NCBI RefSeq assembly: GCF_016862095.1
Contig: NZ_BOMH01000048.1
Location: 54,914-118,913 of the forward strand
Direction: 5' to 3'
Origin: Actinoplanes cyaneus
GTDB lineage: Bacteria; Actinomycetota; Actinomycetes; Mycobacteriales; Micromonosporaceae
Length of the DNA: 64,000 bases
Shown: positions 33,801-44,200 of the stretch, piece after piece
Position numbering within the stretch: position 1 is the stretch's first letter
Layout: every line of letters begins with the position of its first letter
Program-made: the position numbers and the translations under genes
Notes under the pieces: generated by a model
What the model saw: the letters and a program-made list of their open reading frames with translations, nothing else
Database searches by the model: none
What the model was told of the DNA's origin: nothing

Positions 33801-33967
33801 GCGTCGCCACTCCCTCTCAGCAGTGAGACCTGTTCACGACGGCGGAAACCGCGCATGGTCATGAATAGATCTCAGTGATAAATCGAACGTTACTCGGATC
33901 AACGAGCGAGGCGCATCGACGGGACGCCAGGTGGTGGTGTCCGCTCGGACGGAGGACAAAAGCCGGA

Positions 33968-35263
33968 ATGACTACACCCGTTAACTCGCGTCGGTGGACC
34001 AACTGGGGACAGAACCAGCAGTCCGTCGCGGAGGTGCTCACCCCCGGAAGCCTCGACGAGGTCGCGGCCATGATCACCGCGTCCGCGGAGGCCGGACGCC
34101 GGATCAAGACGGTCGGGAGCGGGCACTCGTTCACGGCCATCGCGGTCGCCGACGACCAGCGGATGGTGCTGCACCGGCTGAACCAGGCGGTCTCGGTGGA
34201 GGGCGACCTCGTCACCGTTCAGGCCGGCATGCGGCTGTCCGCGCTCAACGCGTTGCTGGCCCGCAACGGCCTGGCCATGCCCAACCTGGGTGACATCGAC
34301 GCACAGACGGTCGCCGGCGCCATCTCGACGGCCACGCACGGGACCGGGATCGGGCACGCGACGCTTGCCTCCTGCGTCGAGGCGGTCACGCTGGTCACCG
34401 GCAGTGGCGCCATCGAGCGGTACGACCGTGGGTCGCCCGAGTTCCCGGCCGCGGCCGTCGGCCTGGGTGCGCTGGGCGTGCTCGTCGAGGTCACGCTGCG
34501 CTGCGTGCCCGAGTTCGTCCTGCTCGCCGACGAGCGGCCGATGTCGCTGGCCGACGTGCTGGCCGGGATCAACGACTGGATCCCGGCCAACGATCACGTG
34601 GAGTTCTTCTGGTACCCGTACACCGACCGGGCCAGCCTGAAGATCAACAAGCGGGTCGCGGAGAACGATCGGCCGCTCCCGAAGTTCCGCGGCTGGCTGG
34701 ATGACGACTTCCTGTCGAACACCGTTTTTCAGGGTGTCTGCACAATCGGGCGCAAGTTCCCCGGTGTGGTGCCGGCCGTCAACTCGCTCGCCGCTCGCGC
34801 ACTGAGCGCCCGCAGCTACACCGGCCCCTCCCACGAGGTCTTCTGCAGCGCGCGCCGGGTGCGATTCACCGAGATGGAGTACGAGATCCCGCGCGCCGCT
34901 CTGCCCGAGGTGATCGACGCGCTGCCCCGGCTGATCGAGTCGCTGCCGTTCAAGGTGCAGTTCCCGGTCGAGGTGCGCTTCACCGGGCCGGACGACCTGT
35001 GGCTGTCGCACGGCTACGGGCGCGAGTCCGCCTACATCGCCGTGCACCAGTTCCAGGGCGTGCCCTACGAGCCCTACTTCAAGGGCCTCGAAGCGCTCTG
35101 CGAGCCACTGGGCGGGCGGCCGCACTGGGGCAAGCTGCACTACCGGACGGCGGACGACCTGCGTCCCGCGTACCCCAGATTCGACGACTTCCTGGCCGTG
35201 CGGGACAGCCTCGACCCGGCCCGGATCTTCACCAACGAATACCTGGACCGGGTGCTGGGCTGA
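33968..35263 (+). CDS. D-arabinono-1,4-lactone oxidase family protein
   Basis: The 431-residue flavoprotein has an N-terminal FAD-binding domain (VGSGHSFT; the His is the covalent FAD site in relatives; ISTATHGTG) and the ALO domain ending in HWGKLHY and FTNEYLDRVLG. Relatives oxidise aldonolactones or sugar alcohols, e.g. L-gulonolactone, D-arabinonolactone, xylitol. The ATG at 33968 follows CGGAGGA. It is likely repressed by the divergent TetR protein. Confidence 0.9.
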   Translation: MTTPVNSRRWTNWGQNQQSVAEVLTPGSLDEVAAMITASAEAGRRIKTVGSGHSFTAIAVADDQRMVLHRLNQAVSVEGDLVTVQAGMRLSALNALLARNGLAMPNLGDIDAQTVAGAISTATHGTGIGHATLASCVEAVTLVTGSGAIERYDRGSPEFPAAAVGLGALGVLVEVTLRCVPEFVLLADERPMSLADVLAGINDWIPANDHVEFFWYPYTDRASLKINKRVAENDRPLPKFRGWLDDDFLSNTVFQGVCTIGRKFPGVVPAVNSLAARALSARSYTGPSHEVFCSARRVRFTEMEYEIPRAALPEVIDALPRLIESLPFKVQFPVEVRFTGPDDLWLSHGYGRESAYIAVHQFQGVPYEPYFKGLEALCEPLGGRPHWGKLHYRTADDLRPAYPRFDDFLAVRDSLDPARIFTNEYLDRVLG

Positions 35264-35280
35264 GCCTGATTGCTCTGCTC

Positions 35281-35330
35281 GTGACCGATGAGATGGCAGT
35301 CGGTTCTCCGCCGGCCATCTCATCGGTGAC
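35281..35330. terminator. Bidirectional hairpin between ALO gene and topA
   Basis: GTGACCGATGAGATGGC (35281-35297) and GCCATCTCATCGGTGAC (35314-35330) pair with one mismatch around a 16-nt loop. It is the only intergenic DNA between two convergent genes. Confidence 0.7.
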
Positions 35331-35333
35331 GCA

Positions 35334-38132
<2,799 letters not shown>

Positions 38133-38332
38133 GGCACTCCCAGTTGTTTCGGTCCTCGGCGCTCCCCGTCGTCTCACCCGGCGAGGCACAGATGTTCAAC
38201 GTAACGCGCCGGACGAGCACTCATTCCCGGGAGACCCCGCAGTCGGATGGTAACGGTCCGGCCACCGCATGCGTCCGACCGCGACACCGTACACCGGGAG
38301 GACACTGTTATGTCGGACACAATCCGGGAAGA

Positions 38333-39142
38333 TCACGCACCCGCGCTGCCGGGCCACATCTCGGGCGGGGCCGCGTCGGGCCGCTCCCCGACCAGCTCAG
38401 CGAGCCGGGTCAGCCGTCGGCGGCCGACGATGAGATATGACCGTCCGTCATCCGACACCCGGCCGGCCAGACCTGCCCGGACCAGCGCGGCGTCCACCTC
38501 GACCGGGTCTTTCGCCGGATCGAGCCCCAGCCGGAAGCCGCCGGGACGGGGCAATCCGGCGGCGGCGACCCACAGGCGCAGGCGGGGACCGGAGAGGAAC
38601 AGCTGGGCGGCCGCCTCCGGCCACGCCTTCGCGAGACCGTTCAACCTCCGGGAGTACGCCGTGCGCACCTCGAACCGGGGCGGGGGCGGTTCCTCGGGAG
38701 TGTCCGCGGGCTGAGGCGGCTCCTCGGGAGTGTCTCCGGGCGGCGGCGGCTCCTCGGGAGTGTCGAGGATCTCCTCCGTGGGATCGGGCGGCTCATCCCG
38801 TACGCCAGGAAGAGCCTGATCTTGGGGTGGCTCCTCGATGACCGGAGCCCAGGTGGCGGTCAAGCCGCGGGCGACGAACTCGGCGACCAGGACGTGCACC
38901 CGCCAGGCGTCGCCGACGATCACCGAGACGCGGGCCGTCCCGCCCATCCGGCCCAGCTCACCCGGCCCGGCGAGCAGACCGGCGAGATCCGCCGGGGAGG
39001 GCTCGATCGTCTCCGCGCCGAACATCGTGAGCTGACGCCCGTCCGCCCGGCGGGGCGCGTCACGCCGGTGAGCCCGCCGCTCCACCGGAATCGGCGGAGG
39101 CAGCGTCTCGCGCGGGATCAGCGGCCACCCGGTCTCGGTCAT
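38333..39142 (-). CDS. Conserved hypothetical protein with Pro/Glu repeats
   Basis: The 269-residue protein has an N-terminal half (LTMFGAETIEPSPADLAGLL, VSVIVGDAWRVHVLVAEF), a repeated DTPEEPPPP linker (three to four units, residues 125-155) and a C-terminal half (RTAYSRRLNGLAKAWPEAAA, YLIVGRRRLTRLAELVG). The gene is found upstream of topA in related actinomycetes as far as I recall; function unknown. The repeat encodes a flexible, charged spacer and its length could vary. It is preceded by the lipoprotein gene (4-bp gap) and probably cotranscribed with it. Confidence 0.7.
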   Translation of the reverse strand: MTETGWPLIPRETLPPPIPVERRAHRRDAPRRADGRQLTMFGAETIEPSPADLAGLLAGPGELGRMGGTARVSVIVGDAWRVHVLVAEFVARGLTATWAPVIEEPPQDQALPGVRDEPPDPTEEILDTPEEPPPPGDTPEEPPQPADTPEEPPPPRFEVRTAYSRRLNGLAKAWPEAAAQLFLSGPRLRLWVAAAGLPRPGGFRLGLDPAKDPVEVDAALVRAGLAGRVSDDGRSYLIVGRRRLTRLAELVGERPDAAPPEMWPGSAGA

Positions 39143-39146
39143 CGCA

Positions 39147-39677
39147 TCACTGGCATTCGGGCAGCGACTCGAAAGCGTCCCTCAGCTCCACCGAGTCGAG
39201 TTTCGTGGTGTCCAGGCCACTCTTCTCATACTCCTGGTTGAGCCGGTCGACGACCTTGCCGACCTCGGTGTAGAACGTGTTGGTCGGTGTCGTGGCCAGG
39301 GCCTCGACGCCGTCGTGCGCGGTGCCGTAAGCGTCGCGCATGCCGGCCAGCGAGCCGACGAACGTCGCGGCGATCTTCTTGCCGTCGGTGACGTCGGGCA
39401 CCCCGGCCCGCTCCACGCCCGCCCGCGCCGCCTCGCTCGCCGAGCGCGCACCCTCGAAGAGGCGGGCGAGATTCTCCCGCGCCTGACCCGGTGTGGTGCG
39501 CGTGGTCATCTGCTGCTGGGTGCGGGTGGTCAGGCTGCTGATCTCGCTGCGCCACGGGACCAGGGCGGTGCACACCGAGGCGGCCCAGGCCTCCGCGTTG
39601 TGCCCGGAGGAGCAGGCGGCCACCGGTCCGGCGAGCACGAGGACGAGAGCGAGAGAGATCGTTCGGACCGCGCGCAT
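39147..39677 (-). CDS. Putative lipoprotein
   Basis: The 176-residue protein has a lipobox (LVLAGPVAAC, Cys near residue 22) and a helical extracytoplasmic domain (VPWRSEISSLTTRTQQQM, TFVGSLAGMRDAYGTAHDG) ending in PECQ. Two further Cys (VCTAL, PECQ) may form a disulfide. ATG 39677 has TACGCT 6 nt upstream, a leaderless -10 box. It heads a two-gene unit running toward topA. No function is known. Confidence 0.78.
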   Translation of the reverse strand: MRAVRTISLALVLVLAGPVAACSSGHNAEAWAASVCTALVPWRSEISSLTTRTQQQMTTRTTPGQARENLARLFEGARSASEAARAGVERAGVPDVTDGKKIAATFVGSLAGMRDAYGTAHDGVEALATTPTNTFYTEVGKVVDRLNQEYEKSGLDTTKLDSVELRDAFESLPECQ

Positions 39678-39733
39678 GGGAGCAGCGTACGGCCTCGGTA
39701 GGACACTCCACACACCTCGATGGGTGCAAAAGA

Positions 39734-39763
39734 ACGGGCACCCGGCGCGTGCCGGGTGCCCGT
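39734..39763 (-). terminator. Rho-independent terminator of hppA
   Basis: ACGGGCACCCGGC and GCCGGGTGCCCGT form a perfect 13-bp stem. On the minus strand the sequence continues TCTTTTGC. It lies 18 bp after the hppA stop. Confidence 0.8.
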
Positions 39764-39780
39764 CCTGGACGGATCGGGGC

Positions 39781-42204
39781 TCAGCCCACGTTGTCCTTGA
39801 TCCGCGACTGCGCGGCCGCGTCGCGGTGCTGCTCGTCCTGAGCGGCCTTCGCGGTGTCGGCGGCGCCGGCCGCGGCCGCCACCGCCGGCTCGTCGCCCAT
39901 CGAGATCGGCTTGCGCTTGCTCCAGACCACCGCGGCGGTCACGATCGCCACCGCCACCAGCGCGATGGTCACCCGCAGCGGGGTGTTCTGCTCGGAGCCG
40001 ACGTTCCAGGCCACCACGGCCGGGGCGATCAGCAGCGACACCAGGTTCATGACCTTGAGCAGCGGGTTGATCGCGGGGCCGGCGGTGTCCTTGAACGGGT
40101 CGCCGACGGTGTCGCCGATGACCGTGGCGGCGTGCGCCTCGGAGCCCTTGCCGCCGTACGAGCCGTCCTCGACCAGCTTCTTCGCGTTGTCCCACGCGCC
40201 ACCGGAGTTGGCCAGGAAGACCGCCATCAGCGTGCCCGCGCCGATCGCACCGGCCAGGTACGCCGCCAGCGCGCCCGCGCCCAGGCCGAAGCCGACCGCG
40301 ATCGGCGCCATGATCGCCAGCAGGCCCGGGGTGAGCAGCTCACGCTGCGCGTCCCGGGTGCAGATGTCGACCACCCGGCCGTACTCGGGCCGCTCGGTGC
40401 GGTCCATGATCCCGGGATGCTCGCGGAACTGCCGGCGCACCTCCATCACCACCGCGCCCGCCGAGCGGGACACCGCGTTGATCGCCAGGCCGGAGAAGAG
40501 GAACACCACCGCCGCGCCGATCAGCAGGCCGACCAGGTTGCGCGGGTTCGCGATGTTCAGCAGCTGGTAGATCTCGGTCTGCACGTCGGCGATCCCGGCG
40601 TCGGACAGCGAGCTGGCCAGCGTGTTCGTGTACGAACCGAACAGCGCCGTGGCGGCCAGCACCGCGGTCGCGATCGCGATGCCCTTGGTGATCGCCTTGG
40701 TCGTGTTGCCCACCGCGTCGAGCTCGGTGAGGATCTTCGCGCCCTTCTCGTCGATGTCGCCGGACATCTCGGCGATGCCCTGCGCGTTGTCCGAGATGGG
40801 GCCGAACGTGTCCATCGCGACGATGACACCGACCGTGGTGAGCAGGCCGGTTCCGGCCAGCGCCACGGCGAACAGCGACAGCGTCAGCGACGAGCCGCCG
40901 AGCAGGAACGCGCCGTAGACGCCCGCACCGATCAGCAGCGCGGAGTAGACGGCCGACTCCAGGCCGACACTGATGCCGGCCAGCACGACGGTCGCCGCGC
41001 CGGTCTGCGACGACTTGCCGATGTCCTGCACCGGACGCCGGTTGGTCTCGGTGAAGTAGCCGGTCAGCGCCTGGATGGCGGCCGCCAGCACGATGCCGAT
41101 CACGACCGCGCCGATCGCCACGAACTGCGGGTTGCGCCCGCTGTCCACGATGTCCCTCGCGATCCCCGCGTCGCCGAAGCCCGCGAAGGTGTCCGGAAGG
41201 TAGATGAAGCTGACCACGGCCACGGCGATCGCCGAGACGGCCGCGGAGATGTAGAAGGCCCGGTTGATCGCGGTCAGACCGTTCCGGTCGGACGGGCGCA
41301 GCCGGGTGATGAACACCCCCAGGATCGCGATCACCACACCGACCGTGGAGACGATCAGCGGGAAGATCAGGCCGTCCTGGCCGAACGCTGCCTGCCCCAG
41401 GATCAGGGCGGCGACCAGGGTCACCGCGTACGACTCGAACAGGTCGGCGGCCATGCCGGCACAGTCACCGACGTTGTCGCCCACGTTGTCGGCGATCGTC
41501 GCGGCGTTGCGCGGGTCGTCCTCCGGAATGTTGTTCTCCACCTTGCCGACCAGGTCGGCGCCGACATCAGCGGCCTTGGTGAAGATGCCGCCGCCGACCC
41601 GCATGAACATCGCGAGCAGCGCGGCGCCGAAGCCGAAGCCCTCCAGCACCGTCGGCGCGTCGCTCCGGAAGATCAGCACCACCAGGGCGCCGCCGAACAG
41701 GCCCAGCCCCACGGTGAGGAAGCCGACCACACCACCGGTGCGGAAGGCGATGCCCATCGCGGTCTCCCGGCCACCCGGACCGCCCGCCGCCGCGGCGACC
41801 CGCAGGTTGGCGCGCGTCGCCAGGGCCATCCCGGCGCCGCCGATGAACGAGCTGAAGACCGCTCCGACGATGAAGAAGAGCGACCTGCCGATCTTCACCC
41901 AGGTCTCGTTGTCGGTGTCGTGCACCGGCAACAGGAACAGCAGCACCACCGCGATCACCACGAAAACGGCGAGCGTGCGGAACTGCCGGATCAGGTACGC
42001 CGAGGCGCCCTCCTGCACCGCGCCGGCGATCTCCTGCATGTTCTTGGTGCCCCGGCCGGCGCGCAGCACCGACTGGACGAACATCGCGGCGAAGCCCAGC
42101 GCGATCAGGGCGAACACCAGAGCGACGATGACGAAAACGACGTTGGATCCGCTGAGGGACGCTCCGCCGCCCTCGGCGGCGAGGTCTATCGAGGTCCCGG
42201 ACAT
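39781..42204 (-). CDS. hppA: Membrane-bound H+-translocating pyrophosphatase, K+-independent
   Basis: The 807-residue protein has about 16 TM helices and hydrolyses cytoplasmic pyrophosphate while pumping protons. The catalytic loop is GADLVGKVE plus DDPRNAATIADNVGDNVGD; a second Asp cluster is in DNAKKLVEDG. GNTTKAITKG has Lys where K+-dependent enzymes have Ala, which marks the K+-independent H+-pumping class. The ATG at 42204 follows AGGAGG. A 60-residue C-terminal extension (after KRKPISMGDE) is Ala/Asp-rich. It stands alone with its own terminator. Confidence 0.95.
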   Translation of the reverse strand: MSGTSIDLAAEGGGASLSGSNVVFVIVALVFALIALGFAAMFVQSVLRAGRGTKNMQEIAGAVQEGASAYLIRQFRTLAVFVVIAVVLLFLLPVHDTDNETWVKIGRSLFFIVGAVFSSFIGGAGMALATRANLRVAAAAGGPGGRETAMGIAFRTGGVVGFLTVGLGLFGGALVVLIFRSDAPTVLEGFGFGAALLAMFMRVGGGIFTKAADVGADLVGKVENNIPEDDPRNAATIADNVGDNVGDCAGMAADLFESYAVTLVAALILGQAAFGQDGLIFPLIVSTVGVVIAILGVFITRLRPSDRNGLTAINRAFYISAAVSAIAVAVVSFIYLPDTFAGFGDAGIARDIVDSGRNPQFVAIGAVVIGIVLAAAIQALTGYFTETNRRPVQDIGKSSQTGAATVVLAGISVGLESAVYSALLIGAGVYGAFLLGGSSLTLSLFAVALAGTGLLTTVGVIVAMDTFGPISDNAQGIAEMSGDIDEKGAKILTELDAVGNTTKAITKGIAIATAVLAATALFGSYTNTLASSLSDAGIADVQTEIYQLLNIANPRNLVGLLIGAAVVFLFSGLAINAVSRSAGAVVMEVRRQFREHPGIMDRTERPEYGRVVDICTRDAQRELLTPGLLAIMAPIAVGFGLGAGALAAYLAGAIGAGTLMAVFLANSGGAWDNAKKLVEDGSYGGKGSEAHAATVIGDTVGDPFKDTAGPAINPLLKVMNLVSLLIAPAVVAWNVGSEQNTPLRVTIALVAVAIVTAAVVWSKRKPISMGDEPAVAAAAGAADTAKAAQDEQHRDAAAQSRIKDNVG

Positions 42205-42553
42205 CAATGTCCTCCTACACACACCGACCGCACCCGGCAGCGGACGAGACCACCGGGCGCGCTCCCCGGGGAGCCGGGGAACGACGACCAGACCCGCGGT
42301 CGCGGGTCCAGTGAGTAGCTGATAACTCGCGTACTGTATAGGTCGCGCGTGGCGATCGTCACATGGCGACCCGGCCGTGTCGCGGTGATGTTTACCGCTG
42401 TGTTAGCAGAGCCGCCAGCGGGTATCCAGGATGGTTGATCTTTTGCCTGGTGGGCGCAGCCATTCGGAAATTTGGCGAAATGCCGGAATTGAGGATAGGG
42501 GCGAAAGCGGAGATCGTTTGCCGCACGCGCCGCGGTGGTCGGGGTTTCACCCT

Positions 42554-42713
42554 GAAGATCAGATTCTTGAGGTCCTACGTCCGCTGTGGTCCCTCGCCGC
42601 TGCTCCCGCGGGGACCCTTGCGGGTTTCGCAGGCCGTGGCCGGCCAGAACGCGAAACCCTCCAGGGCGACCTCCGTGGCGGGTCAAGGTCACCCCTCAGA
42701 TCAACCCCAACCC
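42554..42713 (-). repeat. Dispersed structured repeat, copy B (inverted)
   Basis: Read on the minus strand it runs GGTTGGGGTTGA, TTGACCCGCCACGGAGG, GCGTTCTGGCCGGCCACGG, AGGGTCCCCGCGGGAGC, GGGACCACAGCGGA and CTGATCTTCA, matching copies A and C. The internal stem is GGGTTTCGC (42622-42630) with GCGAAACCC (42651-42659) on the plus strand. A C-rich tract (42700-42790) and two long hairpins follow on the plus strand, mirroring copy C. No gene is present in the surrounding kilobase. Confidence 0.8.
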
Positions 42714-42860
42714 GCCCCGCCCGCCGTCCGCCCCGTCCCGCACCGCCCAGTCCCGCCCAGTCCCGCCCGGTCCCGCCCGGTCCCGCGCCGGGCTCGCGCC
42801 CGTGCCGGCCTGCGCGGGGCCCGCGCGGGGTCGAGCGCGCAGCGCGACTCGCTGTTTCGA

Positions 42861-42911
42861 GCTGGTGCTCATGGACGTTATTCGTCCCTCATAACGTCCA
42901 TGAGCACCAGC
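42861..42911. repeat. Long hairpin 1 of the GCTGGTGCTCA family
   Basis: Two perfect 21-nt arms (GCTGGTGCTCATGGACGTTA plus T, and its complement) flank TCGTCCCTC. Free energy must be very low. It shares arms, with paired changes, with hairpins at 42991 and 53674. Confidence 0.85.
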
Positions 42912-42990
42912 CGAGGGCGTGACGCGCGCCGCATGCCCAGCCACGCGCGGACTTCGCGCCAGTCGGGCTCGCAGCGCGACTCGCCGTTTG

Positions 42991-43049
42991 CCGGGCTGGT
43001 TCTCATGGGCGTTATTCGTCCCTCATAACGCCCATGAGAACCAGCCCGG
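42991..43049. repeat. Long hairpin 2 of the GCTGGTGCTCA family
   Basis: Two perfect 25-nt arms (starting CCGGGCTGGTTCTCATGGGC) flank the same TCGTCCCTC loop as hairpin 1. Differences from hairpin 1 (G to T in the arm, A to G at the base of GTTAT) are matched on the opposite arm. Upstream GCAGCGCGACTCGC is shared with hairpin 1. Confidence 0.85.
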
Positions 43050-43058
43050 ACTCGGGCG

Positions 43059-43193
43059 CGCGTCGCGGAGCCGGCCACGTGCGAAGCCCGCGTCGCAAGC
43101 ACACGCGTCACGTACCCGGCCACGTGCGAAGCCCGCGTCGCAAGCACACGCGTCGCGGAGCCGGCCACATGCGAAGCCAGCGTCGCAAGCTCG
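43059..43193. repeat. Three 45-bp tandem units
   Basis: Units begin at 43059, 43104 and 43149, each running CGCGTCGCGGAGCCGGCC then ACGTGCGAAGCC and CGCGTCGCAAGC. 45 bp is a multiple of three, but no credible gene reads through. It follows hairpin 2 and precedes the rsbW-like gene. Confidence 0.85.
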
Positions 43194-43226
43194 AACCGCG
43201 ACGGCAGGCGCGTAACGCCGCCAGGG

Positions 43227-43664
43227 TCAGCGGCGGGTCACGGGCCAGACCATGCGGACCTCGGTGCCGGGGCCGTCCTCGACCGGGCGGACCTGCAGGT
43301 CGTCCACGAAGCCCGCGAGCAGGGCGAAGCCGACACCGGTGGTCAGGTCGTCCTCGGTGAGGGACTCGGCGGCTAGCTCGTCGGGCGGAAGCTTGGTCAG
43401 GCCGATGCTGGCCTCGATCGGGGCGTGGTCGATGACCCGGACGGTGTACGACCCGGAGTCGGACATCTCCACCGTGACCAGCTCGGTCAGGCCATACTGC
43501 CGGTGCAGGGCGACAGCCCGGGTGCAGGCCTCACCGATCGCCAGGCGCACCTCGTCGAGCAGCGCCTCGTCGACGCCGGCCCGACGGGCGACCGCCACGC
43601 CGACCAGCCGGGCGGTGCGCACATGCACCGGCGCCGGCGAGAAGGACAGCCGAACCGTAGCCAT
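43227..43664 (-). CDS. RsbW-like anti-sigma factor / serine kinase
   Basis: The 145-residue protein is an HATPase_c ATP-binding protein of the RsbW/SpoIIAB group (LLDEVRLAIGEACTRAVALH for the N-box region, TGVGFALLAGFVDDLQV for the G-box). Such proteins bind a sigma factor and phosphorylate a STAS partner. Its ATG overlaps the stop of the bldG-like gene (TGATG), so the pair is translated together, as in Streptomyces, where the gene after bldG encodes its anti-sigma partner. The Asn of the N-box appears replaced (EACTRA instead of EACxNA), so kinase activity may be reduced. Confidence 0.88.
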   Translation of the reverse strand: MATVRLSFSPAPVHVRTARLVGVAVARRAGVDEALLDEVRLAIGEACTRAVALHRQYGLTELVTVEMSDSGSYTVRVIDHAPIEASIGLTKLPPDELAAESLTEDDLTTGVGFALLAGFVDDLQVRPVEDGPGTEVRMVWPVTRR

Positions 43665-44020
43665 CACGAAGCGGGGCCGGTGCCGTCGCGTTCCGTGGCG
43701 GCCTCGACGGTCGGGAAGATCGGGAACACCTGATCCAGCGCGGTGATCCGGAAAATCTTGAGAAGTGGCTCCTTGGCGCAGACCAGGCCGAAGGTGCCCT
43801 GCGCGGTCCGCAGCCGTTTCAGCGCGCCGACGAGCACGCCGAGACCGGTGGAGTCGAGGAACTCGACCCGCTCCAGGTCGACCACCACGTCCCGGGCACC
43901 GGCGTCGACCAACTCGATCAGGCGCTCGCGCAGCCGTGGAGCGGTGTAAACGTCGACTTCACCACCGACTTCGAGCACCGTGTGCCCGGCGACGGTCCGA
44001 GTCGCCAGCGACAGCTCCAT
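43664..44020 (-). CDS. bldG: BldG-like anti-sigma factor antagonist (STAS)
   Basis: The 118-residue single STAS-domain protein matches BldG of Streptomyces along its length (GGEVDVYTAPRLRERLIELV, FLDSTGLGVLVG, LKIFRITALDQVFPI). The phosphorylated Ser lies in FLDSTG. BldG binds anti-sigma factors and is needed for morphological development and stress response. It is followed by its RsbW-like partner and lies divergent to a DEAD/H helicase, exactly the Streptomyces gene order, which supports orthology. Confidence 0.9.
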   Translation of the reverse strand: MELSLATRTVAGHTVLEVGGEVDVYTAPRLRERLIELVDAGARDVVVDLERVEFLDSTGLGVLVGALKRLRTAQGTFGLVCAKEPLLKIFRITALDQVFPIFPTVEAATERDGTGPAS

Positions 44021-44200
44021 CGGTCCTCCTCCCTGATCTCCCCCGCGAATCTAACCACCGACCGACAGCGGGCGACGCGTGGCACCCACCGTCCTACCCG
44101 TTTGGGCTCTCCATCATCCCGTTGTCCCGTTCCGAAACCGGCACGGGGCTTCCCGGTCCACGTTTGGGTTCGATGGTCCACCGGTGTCAGAGTGCTTGGC

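Noticed and set aside
39493..42318. 941-codon open frame on the plus strand
   Set aside because: It is antisense to hppA, whose protein is unmistakable; long antisense frames are common in high-GC DNA. The product is His/Arg/Asp-rich with no recognisable domain.
42363..43028. Small open frames across the repeat module
   Set aside because: They exist in all frames, have low-complexity Arg/Pro/Ser products, and their similarity between copies follows the DNA repeat rather than codon structure.
43059..43193. CRISPR-like array
   Set aside because: Units are contiguous 45-bp repeats with no unique spacers, and no cas genes are present.
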